Of a DNA stretch of 12,159 nt, positions 6,189 through 12,159 are shown one piece after another (the first letter of the stretch is position 1; every line of letters begins with the position of its first letter). The stretch is from Oscillospiraceae bacterium (GTDB lineage Bacteria; Bacillota; Clostridia; Oscillospirales; Oscillospiraceae), in the NCBI GenBank assembly GCA_902802215.1, contig CADCLH010000038.1:1-12159 (forward strand), in the 5' to 3' direction. The notes below the pieces were generated by a model. It saw nothing but the letters and a program-made list of their open reading frames with translations, was not told the DNA's origin and did no database searches. Position numbers and translations under genes: made by a program.

Positions 6189-6396
6189 AGAAGCTCTTTC
6201 CCGGCTGGACGAGATCGTCCGCCACCTGGAAAAGGGCGACTTGCCGCTGGGCGAGTCGCTGGCCCTCTACGAGGAGGGGACGGCGCTGATCGCCTCCTGC
6301 AGCAAAATGCTGGACGAGGCCGAGCAGAAGGTCGTCAAGCTGAAGAAGGGGCCGGACAGAAGCCCGGTGGAGCTTGATTTTGAAGGTGAGAACTGA
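6157..6396 (+). CDS. xseB: Exodeoxyribonuclease VII small subunit
   Basis: A 79-residue XseB, the small non-catalytic subunit of exonuclease VII, of family-typical length. The family signature is clear: LSFEEALSRLDEIVRHLEKGD, then LPLGESLALYEEG, and a second helix CSKMLDEAEQKVVKL. These form the helical hairpin that binds the coiled-coil of XseA. The tail (about 66-79) is acidic and probably disordered. The start at ATG 6157 has a good ribosome-binding site at 6143-6148; an in-frame ATG at 6130 would add nine residues without one. The gene overlaps the end of xseA by 32 bases in another frame, an unusually long overlap for this operon. Confidence 0.95.
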   Translation: MAAKKNPLSFEEALSRLDEIVRHLEKGDLPLGESLALYEEGTALIASCSKMLDEAEQKVVKLKKGPDRSPVELDFEGEN

Positions 6397-6397
6397 A

Positions 6398-7267
6398 ATG
6401 ACCGCGCAAGCGTACAAGAGCAGGATCGAGGCCGAGCTGGAAAAGCAGTTTTCCGGCGCCGTTTCTCTTCCGCAGGCGGGTCTGGCCGATGCGATGCGCT
6501 ACAGCCTGCTCGCCGGGGGCAAACGCATCCGGCCCATGCTGGTGCTGGAATTCTGCCGCATTGCCGGAGGCGATCCGGCGGACGCCATGCCCTGTGCCTG
6601 TGCAATCGAGATGCTGCACACCTACAGCCTGATTCATGACGATCTGCCCTGCATGGACAACGACGATCTCCGCCGCGGCAAGCCGACCAACCACGTCGTG
6701 TACGGGGAGTGCACCGCGGTGCTCGCGGGGGACTGTCTGCAAGCCGAGGCCTTCGGCACGATCCTCCGTTCGGCGCTTCCCGCGGACCGGCGTGCCGAAT
6801 GCGCGCGGATTCTGGCCGACGCCGTCGGACTGGACGGGATGTGCGGCGGGCAGTATCTGGACATGCAGTGGGAGGGGAAGTCCCTTTCCGAGCAGGAGCT
6901 GACCGAGATCAACAGCCGCAAGACCGGCGCGCTGATCATCGCCGCCTGTCAGATGGGCGTCGCCGCCGCCGGCGGAGACGCGGCGATGCTGGAAAGCGCC
7001 GCGCAGTTCGGCGCCGCTCTCGGCATGGCTTTCCAGATCCGCGACGATGTGCTCGACGTGATCAGCACCGCCGAGAAGCTCGGTAAGCCGATCGGTTCGG
7101 ACGCGCAGGAGTGCAAGAACACCTATATGGCGCTGATGGGTCTCGACGGCTGCGAGAGAACGATCGCGCGCCTGACACAGCACGCAAAGGACGTTCTGTC
7201 AGCATCCTTTGACGATACCGGATTTTTGTTTGCAATGGCAGACGCTCTCTCCACCAGAGAACAATAA
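6398..7267 (+). CDS. ispA: Polyprenyl (farnesyl-type) diphosphate synthase
   Basis: A 289-residue trans-prenyl diphosphate synthase that condenses IPP with DMAPP/GPP, most likely yielding farnesyl diphosphate for undecaprenyl phosphate and quinone synthesis. GGKRIRP (40-46) binds IPP. The first Asp-rich motif is DDLPCMD (81-87), with the two-residue insertion seen in bacterial type II FPP synthases; the second is DDVLD (216-220). The preceding HTYSLIHDD resembles E. coli IspA and B. subtilis FPP synthase, but a GGPP product cannot be excluded from sequence alone. The start at ATG 6398, one base after the xseB stop, has AAGGTGAG (6383-6390) as ribosome-binding site. An in-frame ATG at 6374 would overlap xseB by 23 bases. 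Adjacent dxs supplies the upstream pathway. Confidence 0.94.
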   Translation: MTAQAYKSRIEAELEKQFSGAVSLPQAGLADAMRYSLLAGGKRIRPMLVLEFCRIAGGDPADAMPCACAIEMLHTYSLIHDDLPCMDNDDLRRGKPTNHVVYGECTAVLAGDCLQAEAFGTILRSALPADRRAECARILADAVGLDGMCGGQYLDMQWEGKSLSEQELTEINSRKTGALIIAACQMGVAAAGGDAAMLESAAQFGAALGMAFQIRDDVLDVISTAEKLGKPIGSDAQECKNTYMALMGLDGCERTIARLTQHAKDVLSASFDDTGFLFAMADALSTREQ

Positions 7268-7293
7268 AACCGCGCTTTTGCCGCGGGGTGAAC

Positions 7294-7300
7294 AGAGGGA
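7294..7300 (+). promoter_or_regulatory. Ribosome-binding site deciding the TTG start of dxs
   Basis: AGAGGGA (7294-7300) lies 4 bases before TTG 7305. It supports TTG as the dxs start, since the frame has no ATG giving a Dxs-like N-terminus. The next upstream ATG (7209) is inside ispA. Confidence 0.6.
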
Positions 7301-7304
7301 CATT

Positions 7305-9158
7305 TTGAGAATACTAGACGACATCCATACATCTGCCGACATAAAAGAACTGAATTCCGAACAGCTTCACACGCTGTGTGACGAGCTGCGCGCCTTTGAG
7401 ATCGACAGCATCTCCAGGACGGGCGGCCATTTGGCGTCGAATCTCGGGACGGTCGAGCTCACCCTCGCCATCCATCGGGTTTACGACAGCGCCAGAGACA
7501 GGATCATCTTTGACGTCGGCCACCAGAGCTACACGCACAAGATCATCACCGGGCGAAAAGAGGCATTTCCTACGCTCCGGCAGTACGGCGGCCTGTCGGG
7601 CTTCCCCAAGCCCTACGAGAGCGACGACGACGCCTTTATTGCCGGTCACGCCTCCAACTCGGTTTCGGTCGCGCTGGGCATGGCCCGCGCCCGGACGCTG
7701 CTCGGGGCGGATTATGACGTTCTTGCCCTGATCGGGGACGGCGCGCTGACGGGCGGTCTGGCCTACGAGGGTCTTGCGAACGCGGCGGCAAGCGGGGAGC
7801 CGATGGTCATCGTCCTCAACGACAACAACATGTCGATCAGCGAGAACGTCGGCGGCATGGCGCAGCTTTTGCAGACGCTCCGCATCAAGCCCGGCTATAT
7901 CAATTTCAAGAAGTGGTTCCGCAGCGTATCCCGGCATACGCGCTGCGTTTACGATTTTGTCCACAAAACCAAGGAATGGCTGAAGGCCAGGATCTTGCCG
8001 AACAATGTCTTCGGGGAGATGGGGCTGTACTATCTCGGCCCGGTCGACGGGCACAATCTCGAACAGCTCGAGAACGCGCTCCGGCTTGCCAGAGATATGG
8101 AAAAGCCGGTCCTGCTGCACGTCCTCACCAAAAAAGGCAAAGGCTGTTCCTATGCCGAGGCGCACCCGGACAAGTATCACGGCGTGGGCTGCTATGACCC
8201 CGTGAGCGGCGAGCTTGCGCCTGTGGGCATCTCCTTCTCCGACAAGGCGGGCGAGTATCTCTGCCGCCTTGCGGAAAGCGACCCGCGCGTCGTCGTCATC
8301 ACCGCCGCCATGACCGGCGGCACGGGAACGGAGTGCTTTGCCGCGAAGTATCCGAAGCGCTTTTTCGATACCGGCATCGCCGAGGGCAACGCCGTCTCCA
8401 TGTCTGCGGGGATGGCAAAGCAGGGCCTTCTTCCGGTTTTCGCCGTATATTCCAGTTTTTTGCAGAGAAGCTATGATATGCTGATCCATGACGTCTCCCT
8501 GCTGGGGCTGCATGTGGTGCTCTGCGTGGACCGCGCGGGTCTTGTGGGGAGCGACGGCGAGACGCATCACGGCGTTTTTGACATCAGCTATCTCGGCTCC
8601 GTGCCGGGCATGACGGTGCTCTGTCCCGCAAGCTTCCGCGAGCTGCACGACATGCTGGAGCACGCGCTGCACAGCGTATCCGGCCCGGTCGCGGTCCGCT
8701 ACCCCAGGGGCGGGGAGGGACGCTATACAGACTCCTCCATGAGCGAGGAGACCGTCCTGCGCGAAGGGAAGGACCTCACCATCGTCTGCTACGGGACCAT
8801 GGTCAACGAGGCTCTGGACGCCGCCGACACGCTGGCGCTGGAGGGGTACTCCGCCGAGATCGTCAAGCTCGGCGCCGCGTTCCCCAACGCCTATGATCTC
8901 TCCATCGCCTCGGCGATGAAAACCGGGCGGCTGATCGTCCCGGAGGAGGTCTGCCGCGCCGGCTGCATCGGCTCGGCGATCCTGATGCGGGCGGCGGAAA
9001 AGGGCTGTGAGATCCCGCAGGTGCGCCTGCTGAATCTCGGCGAAGGGATCGTTACGCACGGGACGGTCGCGCAGCTTCGGCGGGATTTCGGCATCGACGC
9101 CGCCGCCATCGCCCGCACCGCCGCGGAGATATGCGGCAGGGAAACCGAAGCGGAATGA
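7305..9158 (+). CDS. dxs: 1-deoxy-D-xylulose-5-phosphate synthase
   Basis: A 617-residue Dxs, the thiamine-diphosphate enzyme that condenses pyruvate with glyceraldehyde 3-phosphate in the first step of the MEP isoprenoid pathway. The N-terminal domain has TGGHLASNLG (His42), FDVGHQSYTHK, AGHASNSVS, and the cofactor-binding GDGALTGG (144 onward) with VLNDNNMSIS (Asn172-Asn175). The transketolase-like pyrimidine domain has GIAE with the catalytic-type Glu360, SSFLQRSYDMLIHDV, and DRAGLVGSDGETHHGVFD (His421). A C-terminal transketolase domain follows, with PEEVCRAGCIGS near 545. The start is TTG 7305: it gives the family-like MRILDDIH N-terminus and total length near 620. Residues after the catalytic glutamate read Gly-Asn rather than the more common Gln-His or Gly-His. 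The gene is co-transcribed with ispA, and its stop overlaps tlyA. Confidence 0.96.
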   Translation: MRILDDIHTSADIKELNSEQLHTLCDELRAFEIDSISRTGGHLASNLGTVELTLAIHRVYDSARDRIIFDVGHQSYTHKIITGRKEAFPTLRQYGGLSGFPKPYESDDDAFIAGHASNSVSVALGMARARTLLGADYDVLALIGDGALTGGLAYEGLANAAASGEPMVIVLNDNNMSISENVGGMAQLLQTLRIKPGYINFKKWFRSVSRHTRCVYDFVHKTKEWLKARILPNNVFGEMGLYYLGPVDGHNLEQLENALRLARDMEKPVLLHVLTKKGKGCSYAEAHPDKYHGVGCYDPVSGELAPVGISFSDKAGEYLCRLAESDPRVVVITAAMTGGTGTECFAAKYPKRFFDTGIAEGNAVSMSAGMAKQGLLPVFAVYSSFLQRSYDMLIHDVSLLGLHVVLCVDRAGLVGSDGETHHGVFDISYLGSVPGMTVLCPASFRELHDMLEHALHSVSGPVAVRYPRGGEGRYTDSSMSEETVLREGKDLTIVCYGTMVNEALDAADTLALEGYSAEIVKLGAAFPNAYDLSIASAMKTGRLIVPEEVCRAGCIGSAILMRAAEKGCEIPQVRLLNLGEGIVTHGTVAQLRRDFGIDAAAIARTAAEICGRETEAE

Positions 9159-9955
9159 AGAAGCAGCGTTTGGATCAGCTCGTTTATGAGCTGGGCTATA
9201 CCGAGAGCCGCGAGCGGGCCAGAACCACGATCATGAGCGGTCTTGTCTTTGTCAACGGCAATCGTGTCGACAAGCCCGGGACCGCAGTTTCGCCGGACGC
9301 GAGGATCGAGGTGCGCGGCGAGGCGCTGCCCTTTGTCAGCCGCGGCGGCTTCAAGCTCGACAAGGCGCTGAAGGTCTTTCCCGTCGATCCGGCCGGAAAG
9401 ATCTGTCTGGACTGCGGCGCGTCCACAGGCGGTTTTACCGACGTCCTGCTCCAGCATGGGGCAGCAAAGGTCTATGCGGTCGACGTCGGATACGGACAGC
9501 TGGCCTGGAAGCTCCGGACCGACGAACGGGTCGTGAACCTGGAGCGGACAAACCTGCGCTATGTCACCGGAGAGCAGATCCCGGACCCCATCGATCTTGC
9601 GGTGATGGACGTCTCCTTTATTTCCATCCGCCTGATAATTCCCGCTCTTCTGCCTCTGCTGAAGCCTGAGGCCGATCTGATCTGTCTCATCAAGCCGCAG
9701 TTTGAGGCGGGCAGAGAGGACGTGGGCAAAAAGGGCGTTGTGCGTGACAGCGAGGTCCATGTGCGCGTCGTCAGCGAGATCCTGGCCTTTGCGGAGAATA
9801 TAGGCCTTTCGGTGCTCGGACTCGACTTTTCGCCCATCCGGGGCCCGGAGGGAAATATCGAATATATCTGCCATCTGAAGAACTGCGCCGGTCTTTCCCG
9901 GACAATGGATGTCCGGTCTGTTGTGTCCGCATCACACAAAGAATTGGAATCATGA
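9155..9955 (+). CDS. tlyA: TlyA family S4-domain RNA 2'-O-methyltransferase
   Basis: A 266-residue TlyA/YqxC-type protein: an N-terminal S4 RNA-binding domain (about 1-60, KQRLDQLVYELGYTESRERA then GLVFVNGNRVDKPG) joined to an FtsJ/RrmJ-like SAM methyltransferase domain. The SAM-binding motif is LDCGASTGG (85-93). The catalytic tetrad expected for this fold is present: Lys67 in SRGGFKLDKAL, Asp152 in VMDVSF, Lys180 in IKPQFEAGR and Glu236 in GNIEYICH. Mycobacterial TlyA methylates 16S and 23S rRNA and influences capreomycin sensitivity; the older 'hemolysin A' name is probably misleading. The ATG start overlaps the dxs stop as ATGA; a same-frame start at 9131 would add eight residues inside dxs. 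The last ~24 residues lie beyond the methyltransferase fold and are poorly conserved in character. Confidence 0.94.
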   Translation: MKKQRLDQLVYELGYTESRERARTTIMSGLVFVNGNRVDKPGTAVSPDARIEVRGEALPFVSRGGFKLDKALKVFPVDPAGKICLDCGASTGGFTDVLLQHGAAKVYAVDVGYGQLAWKLRTDERVVNLERTNLRYVTGEQIPDPIDLAVMDVSFISIRLIIPALLPLLKPEADLICLIKPQFEAGREDVGKKGVVRDSEVHVRVVSEILAFAENIGLSVLGLDFSPIRGPEGNIEYICHLKNCAGLSRTMDVRSVVSASHKELES

Positions 9956-9961
9956 TATAAA
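9933..9961 (+). promoter_or_regulatory. Candidate internal promoter for nadK-argR-recN
   Basis: TGA-TATAAA (9953-9961) forms an extended -10 whose TGA is the tlyA stop codon. At 17-base spacing the -35 position reads CACACA (9933-9938), a half match. The 59-base gap before nadK is AT-rich and is the longest spacer downstream of 4108, which fits a separate promoter. No terminator is seen here, so read-through from the upstream operon is also expected. Confidence 0.4.
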
Positions 9962-10014
9962 CATTTGTTAAGCAGCGTTGGACTGCGATTATTCTTTCCG
10001 ACAGGAGGGCAGCC

Positions 10015-10860
10015 ATGATTGCAATCTGTCCGAATCCGTATCGGGATTCCGGCTGTGAGCTCAGCCTGAAAATTGACGCCCTGCTCAAAGGCGAGGGCTA
10101 CGAAACCTGTCTGTGTCCGATCTTTGCCGACGAGGGGGACGAGATCCTCCCGCGTCATCTCAGCTACCGGAAGCTGGAGGAGGTCGCGGGTGCCTGTTCC
10201 CTGATCATCGTCGTGGGCGGAGACGGAACGATCCTCAGCGCGGCCCGTCAGATCCACGAATATACGGTCCCGCTGCTGGGCATCAACCTCGGGACCAAGG
10301 GCTTCATGACCATTCTGGAGCCGGAGAACTACGCCTGCGTCCTACAGGCGGCGAGAGGGGAGTACACGCTCTCCAAGCGGATGAAGCTGGATGTGAGTCT
10401 CTTGCGCGGCGGGGAGCTTATCTGCCGCGACAAGGCGCTCAACGACGTTGTCCTGCACGGCTACGGCGACTGTATTCAGATCACCGCGCGCTGCAACGGA
10501 AACCGCATCACCAGCTTTTCCGGCGACGGGGTGATCCTTTCGACTCCCACGGGATCGACCGGCTACTCCATGTCGGCCGGCGGCCCCATTGTCGAGCCGA
10601 ACGCGGAAAACATCATCATCAGCCCCATCTGCGCCCACATGATCGGCTCGCGCAGCTTTGTGCTCGGTCCGGAAAGCGTGATCACCATTGAGATGGAAAA
10701 GCTGCACACGCGCCGCGCCTACCTCGCGGTCGACGGGAACAACCTGCTGGACCTGGTCAGCGGGGACACGGTCGTGGTCAAACGCAGCGAGAGCTGTACC
10801 TGGATGGCCGATCTCGGGCTGCGGAATTTCTATGAACTGGCATTTGAAAAATTACGTTAA
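10015..10860 (+). CDS. nadK: NAD kinase
   Basis: A 281-residue ATP-NAD kinase that phosphorylates NAD to NADP in the cytoplasm. The hallmark GGDGT (68-72) follows a hydrophobic IIVV strand and leads to LGINLGTKGFM. The short NE/D motif appears as ALNDVVLHG (Asn143-Asp144). The conserved C-terminal domain shows FSGDGVILSTPTGSTGYSMSAGGPIV (about 168-193), with PTGSTGY at 178-184, and ISPICAHMIGSRSFVLGP. Length is normal for bacterial NadK (260-300). The start at ATG 10015 follows the strong ribosome-binding site AGGAGG at 10003-10008. In B. subtilis as I recall, nadK is not in this cluster, whereas tlyA-nadK-argR-recN order is common in Clostridia. ArgR follows after 15 bases. Confidence 0.96.
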   Translation: MIAICPNPYRDSGCELSLKIDALLKGEGYETCLCPIFADEGDEILPRHLSYRKLEEVAGACSLIIVVGGDGTILSAARQIHEYTVPLLGINLGTKGFMTILEPENYACVLQAARGEYTLSKRMKLDVSLLRGGELICRDKALNDVVLHGYGDCIQITARCNGNRITSFSGDGVILSTPTGSTGYSMSAGGPIVEPNAENIIISPICAHMIGSRSFVLGPESVITIEMEKLHTRRAYLAVDGNNLLDLVSGDTVVVKRSESCTWMADLGLRNFYELAFEKLR

Positions 10861-10865
10861 GATAC

Positions 10866-10871
10866 AGGAGG
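10866..10871 (+). promoter_or_regulatory. argR ribosome-binding site
   Basis: A consensus AGGAGG just after the nadK stop. It lies 4 bases before ATG 10876 and 7 bases before the adjacent in-frame ATG 10879; the latter has the better spacing, so ArgR may start one residue later than annotated. Confidence 0.75.
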
Positions 10872-10875
10872 ATAC

Positions 10876-11328
10876 ATGATGAAACTCGGCAGACAGAGCG
10901 TTATCATGGAGATCATCAACGAGAGAGACATCGAGACCCAGAACCAGCTGATGGAAGCCCTGGCGGAGCGCGGCGTGAAGAGCACGCAGGCGACGCTCTC
11001 GCGCGACATCCGGGATATGCGGCTTGTCAAGGAGCTCGGCCCGAAGGGCAATTACCGCTATGTCGCGGCCAGCAAGCAGGACGCGCCCGATCTGGACGCA
11101 AGGCTCAAGAAAATCTTCAAGGAGAGCCTGGTTTCCTATGACGTCGCCCAGAACTTCGTCGTTTTGAAGACGCTGCCGGGCCTTGCCAACGGCGCCTGCT
11201 CTGCGCTGGACGGCATGGAGATCGAGGGCCTGGTCGGCACGCTGGCCGGCGACGATACGGCCTTTCTCGCCATGAAGGACAATGCCAGCGCCATGAACCT
11301 GTACAAAGAGATCGAAGAGCTTTTCTAA
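10876..11328 (+). CDS. argR: Arginine repressor ArgR (AhrC)
   Basis: A 150-residue ArgR/AhrC, a hexameric arginine-responsive DNA-binding regulator of arginine biosynthesis and catabolism. The N-terminal winged helix-turn-helix (about 5-70) contains IETQNQLMEALAERGV and the recognition-helix signature TQATLSRDIRDMRLVK (Ser42-Arg43-Asp44). The C-terminal oligomerisation and arginine-binding domain (about 82-150) contains VVLKTLPGLANG and GTLAGDDTAFLA, where Asp126-Asp127 in GDDT are the arginine-contacting acidic residues. Length matches the family (about 150). No convincing ARG box is visible in this window, so its targets must lie elsewhere. Its place before recN is the conserved Firmicutes arrangement. 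Confidence 0.96.
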   Translation: MMKLGRQSVIMEIINERDIETQNQLMEALAERGVKSTQATLSRDIRDMRLVKELGPKGNYRYVAASKQDAPDLDARLKKIFKESLVSYDVAQNFVVLKTLPGLANGACSALDGMEIEGLVGTLAGDDTAFLAMKDNASAMNLYKEIEELF

Positions 11329-11350
11329 GCCGAAGAACTGAGGGCTTACT

Positions 11351-12159
11351 ATGCTGAGCGAGTTGCACATTGAGAATATCGCCGTCATCGAACGCGCCGA
11401 CATCCGCTTCGGGGCGGGCTTGAACGTGCTGACCGGCGAGACCGGCGCTGGCAAATCGATTGTCATCGATGCGATCGGCGCGGTGCTCGGGGAACGGGTC
11501 AGCCGGGAGCTTGTGCGCCGCGGGGCCGAAAAGGGGCTCGTGACGGCGAGCTTTGATGTGGACGGCTGCGAGGCATGGCTCGAGGAAAACGAGATCGAGG
11601 CGGAGGACGAGCTGATCATCCAGCGCCGCATCGCCGCCGACGGCAAGAGCAGCTGCCGCGTCTGCGGCAATCCGGTGACGGCCGCCCAGCTCAAGGAGCT
11701 GGCCGCGCTGCTGGTGGATATTCACGGCCAGAACGACGGACGCCAGCTCATGGACGAGCGCAGGCACCGCGAGTATCTCGACCGCTTCGGCGTCGACGCG
11801 GCGGTGCTCGACGGCTATCGCAGGTCGTATGCCGCGTATACCGCCATCAAAAAGGAGCTCGCCTCGCTGCAAATGGACGAGATCGAGAAGGAGCGGCTCA
11901 GCGACAGTCTGCGTTATCAGATCGAGGAGCTGGAGCGCGCCCAGCTCAAGGCGGGGGAGTACGACAGCATCTGCGCCCGCCGCGATCTGCTGCGAAACGC
12001 CGAGAAGCTCACCGAAGCGCTGGACGCCGCAATGGCCCTGCTTTCCGGGGATGAAGACAACGCGCTGTCCATGACGCAGAACGCGGCCTGGTACGTCTCC
12101 CGCGCCGCCGCCTGGTCGCCGGAGCTGGAGCAGAGCGCGGAGGCGCTCAACAGCGCGGC
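11351..12159 (+). CDS. recN: DNA repair protein RecN (3'-truncated by window edge)
   Basis: The first 269 codons of RecN, an SMC-like ATPase that acts early in double-strand break repair; the full protein is usually about 550-570 residues. The frame is open to the end of the window. The N-terminal head begins MLSELHIENIAVIERADI and carries the Walker A motif GETGAGKS (29-36). QRRIAADGKSSCRVCGNPV and the family signature DIHGQNDGRQL (Asp123 onward) follow. The coiled-coil arm starts near residue 155, rich in Glu, Leu and Lys. Walker B and the second half of the head lie beyond the window. ATG 11351 is preceded by GAGGG (11340-11344), 22 bases after argR. Confidence 0.96.
   Translation, partial: MLSELHIENIAVIERADIRFGAGLNVLTGETGAGKSIVIDAIGAVLGERVSRELVRRGAEKGLVTASFDVDGCEAWLEENEIEAEDELIIQRRIAADGKSSCRVCGNPVTAAQLKELAALLVDIHGQNDGRQLMDERRHREYLDRFGVDAAVLDGYRRSYAAYTAIKKELASLQMDEIEKERLSDSLRYQIEELERAQLKAGEYDSICARRDLLRNAEKLTEALDAAMALLSGDEDNALSMTQNAAWYVSRAAAWSPELEQSAEALNSA

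Noticed and set aside
6335..7183. A 282-codon - strand open frame opposite ispA
   Set aside because: Shadow of ispA in a GC-rich gene; no family character or separate signals.
7209..7304. ATG-initiated extension of dxs back into ispA
   Set aside because: It would overlap ispA by 59 bases and add 32 residues absent from Dxs proteins; the TTG at 7305 gives the expected N-terminus.
7314..9059. A 581-codon open frame on the - strand opposite dxs
   Set aside because: It mirrors a real, fully motif-supported dxs. High GC at third positions removes stops from the opposite strand, and the translation shows no recognisable domain and a biased composition.
10852..11872. Two long - strand open frames (280 and 251 codons) opposite argR and recN
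   Set aside because: Shadows of argR and recN, whose + strand motifs (SRDI, GDDT, Walker A, DIHGQ) are unambiguous.
1..12159. CRISPR arrays, insertion sequences, tRNA/rRNA genes, phage or defence genes
   Set aside because: No spaced direct repeats, transposase or integrase motifs, or RNA-gene sequences were seen. Every stretch over 170 bases is occupied by a recognisable core gene.

Overview
This window looks like a chromosomal core region of a high-GC, spore-forming member of the Clostridia, most likely an Oscillospiraceae/Ruminococcaceae gut-type lineage (Oscillibacter, Flavonifractor and relatives). The basis is the near-complete spoIIIA sporulation operon, strong GC at third codon positions, all genes on the + strand with very short spacers, and protein wording typical of that family (SpoIIIAH, NusB, Dxs, RecN). 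The genus is inference from memory of these families; no search was run.

Layout. (1) 1-3940: spoIIIAA (5' end outside the window), AB, AC, AD, AE, AF, AG and AH. These encode the SpoIIIA part of the SpoIIIA-SpoIIQ 'feeding tube' channel between mother cell and forespore. The genes from AA to AG overlap or nearly touch, and several starts are GTG or TTG embedded in the previous stop. (2) 3941-4107: an AT-rich spacer holding a rho-independent terminator for spoIIIA, an A-rich tandem tract and a probable promoter for the next operon. (3) 4108-9955: a housekeeping operon of an Asp23/Gls24-family gene, nusB, xseA, xseB, ispA, dxs and tlyA, covering rRNA transcription/antitermination, exonuclease VII, isoprenoid precursor synthesis and an S4-domain RNA methyltransferase. 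(4) 10015-12159: nadK, argR and recN (3' end outside the window), possibly served by a second promoter overlapping the tlyA stop.

The gene order is the well-known Firmicutes nusB-xseA-xseB-ispA-dxs-tlyA-argR-recN neighbourhood next to spoIIIA. Compared with Bacillus subtilis as I recall it, accB/accC and folD are absent here and nadK lies between tlyA and argR. I see no mobile elements, CRISPR arrays, RNA genes or foreign-looking islands.

I do not find a new biological system here. The most interesting observations are a very compact SpoIIIAG, apparently a bare ring-building fold without the insertion known from B. subtilis, and an unusual E-G-N triplet at the catalytic-glutamate motif of Dxs. 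The rest are details of gene overlap and transcription-unit architecture.
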